IMG/VR virus record: IMGVR_UViG_3300005549_000444
Span: 1-35,463 of that record
Source: a virus
DNA: 35,463 nucleotides
Reading direction: 5' to 3' (one strand)
Both the position numbers and the translations under genes were made by a program. The notes beneath the pieces are model-generated. The model ran no database searches. It was not told the origin of the DNA and saw only the letters and a list, made by a program, of their open reading frames with translations. Below, piece after piece: positions 1-5,655 of the stretch. How positions within the stretch are numbered: the stretch's first letter is position 1; each line of letters starts with the position of its first letter.

Positions 1-714
1 TCAGCGCCCCTTCACGAGCCGCCGCAGGCGGCGGCGCAGGCGCAGCGCCCAATCCTGCGGGCGCGGGCGGTAGTCGGTGGTGCGCAGGTAGCTGGTGTCC
101 CACCCCGTGTCGGTCTTCAGACAGCAATCGTTCGAGTAGTAATAGACCGCCAAGGACCGCCGCTCCCGGGCCCAGCGCAACGGCTCGGGATGCCCGTGGT
201 AGCTCGTGGCGCTGGTGGCGAAGATCACGGCGCGGTTGAACACGGGCGCGATCACCACCTCGCGGCGCCGCATGTCGGGGGACCACAGCTCCAGCGCGCC
301 GCCGGCGCCGGGCTGCCGGTTCAGGTACAGGAGCAGGTTCAGGGCCCGGCGCGCCCCCGTGCGCGGGTGGTGCGTGAAGTCGGCGTGCACGCCCAGGCGC
401 CCGTGGACGCGCGTGACGTGCTGGCCCCCGCCGAAGCGATCCGGGTCCGCGTGGAGCGGGCGCAAGCCCGTCAGCCGCTCCATCGTGGCGCAGAGGATGG
501 GGCTCTCCAGATAGCGGAGCGCGGCCTCGACCGCAGGATGCAGCCCCTGCGTGCGCGTGGCCTTGTGCCGCGAGTAGAGATGGTGGCGCTCGATCCAGGG
601 CCCGTCGCCGTCGAAGAAATGCGCGTCGGCCGCGGGCGCGAGGTCATCGGGGAGGAAGTCGTCGATGACCCACGCCGGGAACGGCTGCGTGTACTGCGTG
701 ATCGCCGGGCTCAT
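1..714 (-). CDS. 2-oxoglutarate/Fe(II)-dependent oxygenase
   Basis: 237 aa. The protein carries the iron-binding facial triad of the 2OG-Fe(II) dioxygenase superfamily: HAD (H110, D112) in a jelly-roll core and a distal histidine at about H173 in SYHGHPEP. An arginine pair at 185-186, before the strand SLAVYYYS, can bind the 2OG carboxylate. Prolyl-4-hydroxylase-like members hydroxylate proteins, small molecules or glycans; the substrate here is unknown. It is the last gene of the leftward operon and its ATG overlaps the stop of the 42-aa ORF upstream (ATGA). The C-terminus is strongly basic (RLRRRLRRLVKGR). The gene ends at the window edge with its own stop codon, so it is complete. Family call firm, role open. 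Confidence 0.88.
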   Translation of the reverse strand: MSPAITQYTQPFPAWVIDDFLPDDLAPAADAHFFDGDGPWIERHHLYSRHKATRTQGLHPAVEAALRYLESPILCATMERLTGLRPLHADPDRFGGGQHVTRVHGRLGVHADFTHHPRTGARRALNLLLYLNRQPGAGGALELWSPDMRRREVVIAPVFNRAVIFATSATSYHGHPEPLRWARERRSLAVYYYSNDCCLKTDTGWDTSYLRTTDYRPRPQDWALRLRRRLRRLVKGR

Positions 715-839
715 CGCGTCTCCTCGGGTCGGCAGGGCCGGTGCTGCGCCATCTGGGCGTCCACCACGTAGCAGGCGCTATTGGGCTGCTGGCTCAGGCC
801 CGGCGCGGTCAGCAGGCACGCGAATAGGAGCAGGATCAT
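711..839 (-). CDS. Short secreted or membrane-anchored peptide (42 aa)
   Basis: A 42-aa ORF that exactly fills the gap between its neighbours: its ATG overlaps the stop of the 201-aa gene upstream and its TGA overlaps the ATG of the oxygenase. It begins MILLLFACLLTAPGLSQQP, which looks like a short signal peptide with possible cleavage near residue 16 or a lipobox-like LFAC, followed by a small polar tail with two cysteines. No family recognised. The coupling on both sides is the main argument that it is translated. Confidence 0.55.
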   Translation of the reverse strand: MILLLFACLLTAPGLSQQPNSACYVVDAQMAQHRPCRPEETR

Positions 840-1441
840 CGTGGCGGGGGCGCCAGGCGGGCCAAGACGGACTTGAAGCGCACGTACGCACAGTCAGCCC
901 CGTGCGGAAACGTCGCATCGGTCGGCTTGATCCACCGGGGATTGGTTCGCCATTCCGAGATGAATTCGCCGTCACAGCCCCAGCACTGGAAGCCCTCACG
1001 CTGAGAGTCTCCGCATTCTGACCAAGCAGACCAAGGCTCCAGGCTCTCTTTCGCGTGCTTCCACGCCCATTCCAACGCGGCCCGCGCCTCCTCCAGCCGC
1101 TGCAGCGCCTCGTCCAGCAGCAGCACACCGCGAGCATCAGCCTTCGACTTCTCGTCCTCTAGTTCCTCCAGCGCGCGGCGGGCGGCGGCGAGGAGGGACC
1201 TTGGCGCAATGGCACAGGAGCATGAATGGCCCGGCGTCCCTGCGGGCTCTCGGCGGTCGCCGCTACAGGTCACGAGGTGGACATACGCTCCATTGCTCAT
1301 GGGTTGAGCGAGCAAGACCGCGGTCACCGCCTCCTCCGCCTCCGCGAGGCGGGTGCGGAGGTCGTCAATTTCAGTGAGGGCCTCCCGCATATTCCCCGCA
1401 TACGGACATGGCGTATCATGCCCCTCGCCGCGCTCGCTCAT
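836..1441 (-). CDS. Hypothetical coiled-coil protein with Cys pairs
   Basis: 201 aa from the ATG at 1441, chosen because it overlaps the upstream stop (ATGA, 1438-1441); the frame stays open further upstream but that part is a shadow of the 70-aa gene. Residues about 18-35 and 80-125 are rich in Ala, Glu, Leu and Arg, as expected for helical coiled coils. The C-terminal third has a CWGCDGEF pair resembling half of a zinc knuckle, then a Trp- and Phe-rich end. No known family recognised. It lies within the coupled leftward operon between a small membrane protein and a secreted peptide. Confidence 0.65.
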   Translation of the reverse strand: MSERGEGHDTPCPYAGNMREALTEIDDLRTRLAEAEEAVTAVLLAQPMSNGAYVHLVTCSGDRREPAGTPGHSCSCAIAPRSLLAAARRALEELEDEKSKADARGVLLLDEALQRLEEARAALEWAWKHAKESLEPWSAWSECGDSQREGFQCWGCDGEFISEWRTNPRWIKPTDATFPHGADCAYVRFKSVLARLAPPPR

Positions 1442-1650
1442 CGCCCCGCTCCGGTGGCCTCGGGATGATCCGCCTGGGCCAGCTTGCGCTCGTAGTGGCG
1501 CATCATCGCGCCAAGGAACAGATCGACCGCCTGACACGCGACGACGCCGACCGCGACCCAGCGCGTGACTGCATCCGGTTCCCCGCTCATGAGTGACAGC
1601 GTGACGAACAGCAACCCGACCACCGCAGCCATGTCCCACGCAAATCTCAT
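1438..1650 (-). CDS. Small two-helix membrane protein
   Basis: 70 aa with two predicted transmembrane segments, about residues 6-22 (DMAAVVGLLFVTLSL) and 31-50 (WVAVGVVACQAVDLFLGAM), followed by a charged tail (HYERKLAQADHPE). Start and stop overlap neighbouring genes by ATGA junctions. Size and topology would suit a holin or an accessory envelope protein, but the position in the leftward, apparently early operon argues against a late lysis role. Function unassigned. Confidence 0.65.
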   Translation of the reverse strand: MRFAWDMAAVVGLLFVTLSLMSGEPDAVTRWVAVGVVACQAVDLFLGAMMRHYERKLAQADHPEATGAGR

Positions 1651-1865
1651 CCCTCCTCCTTCGCCGCCGCCGCGGGGGTCAGGGTGCCGAGCACGAATTG
1701 GACGCGCGGCTTCCGGCCCTCGGCAATGTCCGCTCGCACACGTCGCACCTGCTCGTGCATGTCGCGCGCCTGCGCTTCCGTCTCAAACGTCATGACCAAC
1801 TCAACCCGAAAGACTGGGCCACTCGTGTACCACGTGTTCACGTCGATATGTCTGGGCTCGCCCAT
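1647..1865 (-). CDS. Hypothetical small protein (72 aa)
   Basis: 72 aa, starting MGEPRHIDVNTWYTSGPVF. It has an alternating beta-strand-like N-terminus (VFRVELVMTFET) and a helix rich in Arg, Glu and Gln (residues about 30-48), so a small alpha/beta fold is likely. It starts immediately after the RusA stop and its own stop overlaps the next start. No family recognised; presumably an accessory of the recombination module it sits in. Confidence 0.65.
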   Translation of the reverse strand: MGEPRHIDVNTWYTSGPVFRVELVMTFETEAQARDMHEQVRRVRADIAEGRKPRVQFVLGTLTPAAAAKEEG

Positions 1866-2237
1866 CTAAATCTCCTCCACCGTGATCTCCACGCCGCGCC
1901 CGCCGCGCCGGATCTGCTGGCTGTAGATCACCGAATGCCCTGAGTGCGGTGCGTCCGAGTGGATCACCTTGGCGTCAACCAGGCCATCGAGCGTAGGTTT
2001 TAGCGCGCTGACGAGGCCGTCATGGTCGAGCACGTTCCAGGTGTAGGCCGTGAGGTAGATCCGCTTGGCCACCGTCGGCCCGCCCACCTGGTCGCGCAGG
2101 CCACTGGCGAGCCATGCCGCCTTCACCTTGGTGCGCCACGTCTGGCGGTAGCGCGCCACGGTGGACCAGTGGCCATGCGCCCCGTTCTGGTGGTTCACGA
2201 GGTGGCCCGGCACGAATACCGTGGGGCGCGGTCTCAT
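1866..2237 (-). CDS. rusA: RusA-like Holliday junction resolvase
   Basis: 123 aa from the ATG at 2237, which overlaps the upstream stop (ATGA); the longer open frame upstream is the shadow of the XF1762 gene. The core DHDGLVSALKPTLDGLVDAK (residues about 71-90), followed by VIHSDAP, matches the RusA signature: conserved Asp residues (D71, D73, D84, D95) and a Lys (K80) that coordinate Mg2+ and cut four-way junctions. RusA acts as a dimer and resolves recombination intermediates during phage replication and packaging. Neighbours include an annealing-type protein, which supports this. Length matches the family (about 120 aa). Confidence 0.87.
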   Translation of the reverse strand: MRPRPTVFVPGHLVNHQNGAHGHWSTVARYRQTWRTKVKAAWLASGLRDQVGGPTVAKRIYLTAYTWNVLDHDGLVSALKPTLDGLVDAKVIHSDAPHSGHSVIYSQQIRRGGRGVEITVEEI

Positions 2238-2701
2238 ATATTCTCCAGAAGCGGCAACGCCCATCTGCGTTTCTTGGCTTGGTAGTGTTCGCGCGCTTTC
2301 ACGGTGCGCCCGCTGGTCTGATGCGATTGCCAGTAGCTTTGAATGCCGACGCGCTCTAGCATCCAGCCGGCGGCGCGGAGGCTCGCCCCAGACTCTGAGT
2401 CGAGCGTATACGTGATGATCCGGTGGAATCCCATCTCCCGCGCGATCCGGGCACATGCGCTGTAGAGAAACGAGCAGGCGTTTTTCTGCCCGTCCGTCGC
2501 CACGCGCACGACCTCGCACGTGAGCCCGTCGTCGCTATTGCGGTTCGGCGGGCGCGCGACGATGGCCACGCCGACGATCTCCCCCTCGCTCACCGCCGCG
2601 ATGCGAAAGAAGTCGAGGCCCGCCGGGAAGGCGCCGTGATGGCGATGCCACCGTGCTACGTGCGCATTGGCGGCCTTGAGCGTGAGCGGGACGACGAGCA
2701 T
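2234..2701 (-). CDS. XF1762-family protein (GNAT-like fold)
   Basis: 155 aa from the ATG at 2701, which shares its A with the upstream stop (TGATG). Recognisable features of the XF1762 family: LTLKAANAHVARWHRHHG at the N-terminus, GEIVGVAIVARP in the middle, NACSFLYSACARIAREMG, and ITYTLDSESGASLRAAGW. These resemble the acetyl-CoA binding layout of GNAT acetyltransferases. Such proteins are common beside phage recombination or replication genes; the substrate is not known. Here it sits directly upstream of rusA. Confidence 0.82.
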   Translation of the reverse strand: MLVVPLTLKAANAHVARWHRHHGAFPAGLDFFRIAAVSEGEIVGVAIVARPPNRNSDDGLTCEVVRVATDGQKNACSFLYSACARIAREMGFHRIITYTLDSESGASLRAAGWMLERVGIQSYWQSHQTSGRTVKAREHYQAKKRRWALPLLENI

Positions 2702-2964
2702 CACCGGCACCGGCCGATCCGCCGGCGGCACCGGGTGCAGTACGGGCACGTGCCCTTGCGCACCTCTTCGCGCCCGCAGCACACGCAGCGGTGGGTCATG
2801 GCCGCCGCCGAGGCGCTCACTTTGACGCGCCCCCGGGTGCCGTGTTCTTTGGTGTAGCACCCCAGGACCGCCCAGGCCCAGCGCAGGTCCGGTGAGAGCG
2901 CGAGGAGGTCGTCGTCAGACGGAGCGCTACACCATAGCTTGAACCACCGCTTTTGATCGGCCAT
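2701..2964 (-). CDS. Replisome-organiser-like N-terminus joined to a zinc ribbon
   Basis: 87 aa. The start at 2964 is preceded by GGGAGGT, a good ribosome binding site; an ATG 12 bases upstream is possible but lies inside that site. Residues 5-47 (KRWFKLWCSAP through TKEHGTRGRV) resemble the N-terminal winged-helix region of phage replication initiation/replisome organiser proteins. Instead of the usual long C-terminus the chain ends in a Cys-rich stretch (CVCCG, CPYC, then Arg-rich CRRRIGRC), which could bind zinc and DNA. Either a minimal origin-binding protein or a truncated relic. It is the first gene after the promoter at 3051-3079. Confidence 0.6.
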   Translation of the reverse strand: MADQKRWFKLWCSAPSDDDLLALSPDLRWAWAVLGCYTKEHGTRGRVKVSASAAAMTHRCVCCGREEVRKGTCPYCTRCRRRIGRCR

Positions 2965-3050
2965 CTCACCTCCCACCAGAGGCGACCGGGAGCCGACGTG
3001 GTGGCGTCGACCCCCGGTCCAGGAACGAACCGCCCGCTTGTTGCCCTGCT

Positions 3051-3079
3051 ATTACACTGCTAGCGGCCATGGCGGTCAA
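3051..3079 (-). promoter_or_regulatory. Sigma70-like promoter for the distal half of the leftward operon
   Basis: On the minus strand TTGACC (3079-3074) and TGTAAT (3056-3051) are separated by 17 bases. It lies over the 3' end of the 73-aa gene and precedes a roughly 90-base gap before the next gene, the only sizeable break in the leftward operon. The -35 context CTTGACCGCC is identical over 10 bases to the rightward promoter at 5487. Predicted start near 3044. Not experimentally known. Confidence 0.6.
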
Positions 3080-3281
3080 GCGAAAACGCCTGCTCCAACG
3101 CGCAGAGCGTCCGCGCCGTCTTCTCGCTGCACGTGGCCCCCCACCGCGCACGCCACGCCGCGATCTGCTCCACGGTGGGCTCGGGGTCGGGCGTGGCCGG
3201 CCTGATCCCGACGATGTACTCGGCCGGCGCGTGGCGGTGCAGGCCCCAGCCCACGACCGCCGAGAGCTTGATGTGTCTCAC
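3060..3281 (-). CDS. Hypothetical protein (73 aa)
   Basis: 73 aa from a GTG start that overlaps the stop of the upstream gene (GTGA). It begins RHIKLSAVVGWGLHRHAPAE and has a helical C-terminal half (PTVEQIAAWRARWGATCSEK). No family recognised. The short length and coupling to the annealing protein gene suggest an accessory factor. Its last codons overlap the promoter at 3051-3079. Confidence 0.6.
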   Translation of the reverse strand: MRHIKLSAVVGWGLHRHAPAEYIVGIRPATPDPEPTVEQIAAWRARWGATCSEKTARTLCALEQAFSLDRHGR

Positions 3282-4069
3282 TTCTTCTCCCGACTCTTCG
3301 CCGCCCTGTACAGGGTTTGCAGCTCGCCCAGGAGCGCGTTGAGCGCGTCCAGCGTGATCGCCTCCGGGTCCAGCACCGGCCCCTGGCCGCCCGAGTGCTT
3401 GAGCCACTTGGCCTTCTGCTCATCGGCCGTCAGCTTGAGCGCGCCGAATCCCTTAGCGACGGACTCGAGCACCGCCACCTTCTCGGCGCGCTCCTCCTCC
3501 TCGGGGGTCTTGAACAGGCGGTCGCCCTCCTCCTCCACCGTCTCGGTAATGGCGAGGTTGTCATGCGGCCCTGCCACGCCCAGGTCGACCACCTGCACCC
3601 CCGGAATCGTCTCCACCTCGGTCTCGTCCAGCATCCCGAGCCCGCAGAGGGAGAGGGTCACGCGCCGCTTGGCCTTGGTCTCGGCCTTCAGCAGCGCGTT
3701 GGCCTTGGTCTCGCCCTTGAGGTTCTCAATCGCCACCGCGCCCGTGGCCACATCCTCGCGCCCCGTACTGTCCTTGGCGTAAGCGGTGACCACGTAGACG
3801 CCCTCGGTAGTGGTGCCCTCCAGCCGAGTGATGCTGACGCCGTGCTGCTTGCGTAGCTGCTCCGTCGCGTCCTTGCGCGCATAGAGCACGAGCTTGCCGC
3901 TCAGGTTGAGGTACTGAAACGGCTGCGTGAGCGGGTTGAGCTTGAGGCTCTGGCACAGCTCGCGGTAGTACAGCAGCCGGTCCTGCGCGGAGAGCTTGCT
4001 CAGGTCGCCGCCCAGCACGACGCGCTCCAAGAGGCCGGCACTGTTCGTCGCCATCTCCGTCGTGGTCAT
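3278..4069 (-). CDS. Probable single-strand annealing (RecT/Bet-like) recombination protein
   Basis: 263 aa from the ATG at 4069, which overlaps the upstream stop (ATGA). The N-terminal core contains YRELCQSLKLNPLTQPFQYL (residues about 36-55), the element 'LnPlt' seen in RecT/Redbeta-type proteins, then LVLYARKDATEQLRK and a conserved basic stretch KAETKAKRRVTLSLCGLG (residues 128-145). The C-terminal third is acidic and helical. These proteins coat single-stranded DNA and anneal complementary strands for recombination-dependent replication. RusA two genes away fits that pathway, though no exonuclease partner is seen. The assignment rests on motif resemblance; a related phage protein family of unknown function is the alternative. 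Confidence 0.62.
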   Translation of the reverse strand: MTTTEMATNSAGLLERVVLGGDLSKLSAQDRLLYYRELCQSLKLNPLTQPFQYLNLSGKLVLYARKDATEQLRKQHGVSITRLEGTTTEGVYVVTAYAKDSTGREDVATGAVAIENLKGETKANALLKAETKAKRRVTLSLCGLGMLDETEVETIPGVQVVDLGVAGPHDNLAITETVEEEGDRLFKTPEEEERAEKVAVLESVAKGFGALKLTADEQKAKWLKHSGGQGPVLDPEAITLDALNALLGELQTLYRAAKSREKK

Positions 4070-4272
4070 CGCTCGATCTCCAGCGACCACCCGCGCCCGC
4101 TCAGCTCGGGCGGCTCGGGGTCGTCATCGGTCGTGAGGTTGTCGAACCGCAGGAACCCTTCGCAGTCGCAGTCGGCGCCGCGGCAATACGTGTTGTGGGT
4201 GAACGGGGCGTCGTCGCCGTGGTCATTGCGCTCGTGGCCACAGACGCAGCGCGCGTCGCCGGCCTTAGCCAT
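4066..4272 (-). CDS. Cys/His-rich small protein (putative zinc finger)
   Basis: 68 aa from the ATG at 4272, overlapping the end of the HNH gene by 8 bases. It has a dense metal-binding pattern: CVCGHERNDH followed after about a dozen residues by CRGADCDCEGF, giving six cysteines and several histidines, then an acidic tail (TTDDDPEPPE). Similar Cys-rich small proteins are common in high-GC phages, usually without known function. Its stop overlaps the annealing-protein start. Confidence 0.65.
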   Translation of the reverse strand: MAKAGDARCVCGHERNDHGDDAPFTHNTYCRGADCDCEGFLRFDNLTTDDDPEPPELSGRGWSLEIER

Positions 4273-4732
4273 GGAAGCTCTCCACGTCGCCATCGCGCGG
4301 GTGTAGCTGCAGAGCATTGGCCATCTCCTTGGCGCGTTTCCGCCGTTGGTACATTTTCGCGGCCTCGTTGGAACAGGTGCGACATGTGCGCCGCCCGCCA
4401 GGGCGCTGGCGTGTGTTCCCCGCATCGTACGGGTGTCCACGCCTGCAGGCCGCCAGCTTGGGAGGGGCCCAGTGGCGGCCCTTGCGCACCATGTCCTTCG
4501 TGTTGTCCTGCGCCGTGCCGAGAAACAGATGCGCAGGATTCACGCAGCACCGCACATCACAGCGGTGCAACACAAACAAGCCGCGTGGAATCTCCCCGTG
4601 ATGCGCGCGCCACATTGCTCGATGCGCCAACTGCGTCACGCCACCCTTGAGGGCGCCGTATCCCGTGGTGATGTAACGACCGGTCCAGAGCCAGCACCCG
4701 CTCATCGGCTCCGGCTCGTAGGTGTCTAGCAT
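4265..4732 (-). CDS. HNH homing-type endonuclease
   Basis: 155 aa from the ATG at 4732, preceded by GGGAG at suitable spacing. The N-terminus GCWLWTG...GYGALKG and the block LHRCDVRCCVNPAHLFLGT (about residues 55-73, with H56, N65 and H68) are the HNH_3-type nuclease motif with zinc-binding cysteines. A second cysteine cluster follows (C96, then CRTC at 117-120), as in free-standing phage HNH enzymes. These nick or cut DNA and often behave as selfish elements. It lies between small genes of the leftward operon and does not interrupt a recognisable coding sequence. Confidence 0.88.
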   Translation of the reverse strand: MLDTYEPEPMSGCWLWTGRYITTGYGALKGGVTQLAHRAMWRAHHGEIPRGLFVLHRCDVRCCVNPAHLFLGTAQDNTKDMVRKGRHWAPPKLAACRRGHPYDAGNTRQRPGGRRTCRTCSNEAAKMYQRRKRAKEMANALQLHPRDGDVESFHG

Positions 4733-4827
4733 CTGCGGTCTCCCACGCACCACGTCGAGGCCGTGATGAAGCCAAGCAGCCAGCAGCCAACCGCGCCCAG
4801 CAGCAGGACCGACCAGGGGAGCCACAT
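4726..4827 (-). CDS. 33-aa single-pass membrane peptide
   Basis: A short ORF whose ATG shares a base with the upstream stop (TGATG at 4827) and whose stop lies just inside the HNH gene start. The product begins MWLPWSVLLLGAVGCWLLGF, an almost continuous hydrophobic stretch of about 20 residues, then a short polar tail with two cysteines. It fills the gap between the two larger genes, which supports it, but at this size coding cannot be proved from sequence. Confidence 0.45.
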   Translation of the reverse strand: MWLPWSVLLLGAVGCWLLGFITASTWCVGDRRC

Positions 4828-5123
4828 CACGCGCTCCGAGGGCGGTGGTCCACCCAGCTATCCCACGCGTGGTTATACGTCGGGAACGATCCGCCCTCGT
4901 CGCCGCAGCCACACACCCACCAGTAGGACTCGGGCCCGTGCTCAGTGAGCGAGACGAGGGGATGCGTCTCAAGGACGCGGGCCCCGCAGTCGCAACACAT
5001 GCCCGCATCATTGATCTGGAGCGGAGGGTGATAGCACCGCGCCGGCAGTGGCAGCACGAGCCCGTTCAAGAAGCTCCGAAACATCGGGTGAACCTGCGAA
5101 TTGCGCTCATTCGTTGGGATCAT
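4827..5123 (-). CDS. Hypothetical Cys-rich protein (98 aa)
   Basis: 98 aa from the ATG at 5123, overlapping the stop of the 48-aa gene (ATGA). Cysteines occur as MCCDCG (around residues 42-46) and VCGCG (around 69-73), with Trp-rich surroundings (SYWWVCGCGDEG, HAWDSWVDH), consistent with a small zinc-ribbon fold. No family recognised. One of a run of metal-binding microproteins around the control region. Confidence 0.6.
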   Translation of the reverse strand: MIPTNERNSQVHPMFRSFLNGLVLPLPARCYHPPLQINDAGMCCDCGARVLETHPLVSLTEHGPESYWWVCGCGDEGGSFPTYNHAWDSWVDHRPRSA

Positions 5124-5266
5124 CGCGGCGCCTTTGCCTCGCGCGGCCGCGGCACGCAGGGCGTGTCCACGAACTGCACGAGGGTCATGCGGCGCATGCA
5201 CCGCAGGCAATGCACGTAGCCTGGCTCGAGATCGGGCACGCGCCAGGTGAGGGAGTGGCCTTTCAT
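5120..5266 (-). CDS. 48-aa Cys-containing protein, first gene of the main leftward operon
   Basis: 48 aa from the ATG at 5266, which has an excellent ribosome binding site (GGAGG, 6 bases upstream). An in-frame ATG at 5299 would add 11 residues and falls at the predicted transcription start of the promoter at 5306-5334, so a leaderless longer form is possible. The product has a CLRC pair (residues 20-23) and a basic tail. Its stop overlaps the next start. Function unknown. Confidence 0.6.
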   Translation of the reverse strand: MKGHSLTWRVPDLEPGYVHCLRCMRRMTLVQFVDTPCVPRPREAKAPR

Positions 5267-5305
5267 CGTCGCCTCCTGCGTCGGAATGGGATGCGTCATA
5301 CGAGG

Positions 5306-5334
5306 AGCCTACGGCAGCGCAGCAGTCTTGTCAA
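5306..5334 (-). promoter_or_regulatory. Sigma70-like promoter with palindromic -35 (leftward operon)
   Basis: Minus strand TTGACA (5334-5329), 17-base spacer, TAGGCT (5311-5306). The -35 is embedded in a perfect inverted repeat AGTCTTG-T-CAAGACT (5324-5338), a likely operator. The predicted +1 is close to 5299, which is an in-frame ATG of the first gene. Confidence 0.7.
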
Positions 5335-5337
5335 GAC

Positions 5338-5469
5338 TTATTTTGTGCTGACCGGGGTGAAGCATTTCGGGCAGCGGCGCGCGCTCCCGACATTGGCCGT
5401 CTTACGGGGGACCCACTCGTGCGCGCAGCGGGGACACCGGATGCCGGGGATGCGAATGATGGTGTGCAT
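5338..5469 (-). CDS. 43-aa zinc-ribbon microprotein
   Basis: 43 aa with a classic two-knuckle arrangement: CPRC at residues 12-15 and CPKC at 33-36, separated by 17 residues, ending TPVSTK. This is a rubredoxin-like or zinc-ribbon pattern. There is no ribosome binding site; the ATG lies about 8 bases after the TATTCT box of its promoter, so a leaderless transcript is expected. It has its own promoter, separate from the rest of the leftward operon, and may be a regulator or an accessory of transcription. The function is inferred from cysteine spacing only. Confidence 0.6.
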   Translation of the reverse strand: MHTIIRIPGIRCPRCAHEWVPRKTANVGSARRCPKCFTPVSTK

Positions 5470-5476
5470 GGCCCGC

Positions 5477-5506
5477 AGAATAAGACTTGACCGCCCGGGT
5501 TGTCAA
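5477..5506 (-). promoter_or_regulatory. Leftward promoter of the 43-aa zinc-ribbon gene
   Basis: Minus strand TTGACA (5506-5501), 18-base spacer, TATTCT (5482-5477). It overlaps the rightward promoter almost completely; both -35 boxes lie in an inverted pair CTTGAC-N10-GTCAAG (5486-5507) centred on CCCGGG. The start codon at 5469 is 7 bases past the -10 box. Confidence 0.65.
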
Positions 5507-5516
5507 GGGGTACTGT
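5487..5516 (+). promoter_or_regulatory. Rightward promoter for the replication operon
   Basis: Plus strand TTGACC (5487-5492), 18-base spacer, TACTGT (5511-5516). Predicted start near 5523, leaving a short leader with GGGAGGA (5524-5530) ahead of the ATG at 5539. It overlaps the opposing leftward promoter, so the two probably compete or are switched by a common regulator binding the CTTGAC half-sites. Confidence 0.62.
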
Positions 5517-5538
5517 GCCACGCGGGAGGAACCCGCCT

Positions 5539-5655
5539 ATGTTCTGGTGTTGGCGCTGTGACGCCCGCCTACCCCTTGATGCCCTGGAGCATCCCCCGGA
5601 CTGCGGGTTGTGTCTGGCCTGTTGCCGGGCGCATCATCGCCACGCCCAGCCGTGA
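5539..5655 (+). CDS. 38-aa Cys/His-rich microprotein
   Basis: 38 aa, with GGGAGGA 8 bases before the ATG. The product starts MFWCWRCDARL and has CGLCLACC near the middle, then a His-rich end (RAHHRHAQP), giving six cysteines plus histidines for metal binding. Its TGA overlaps the GTG start of the helicase gene (GTGA), so it is probably translated and coupled to it. Function unknown. Confidence 0.6.
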   Translation: MFWCWRCDARLPLDALEHPPDCGLCLACCRAHHRHAQP

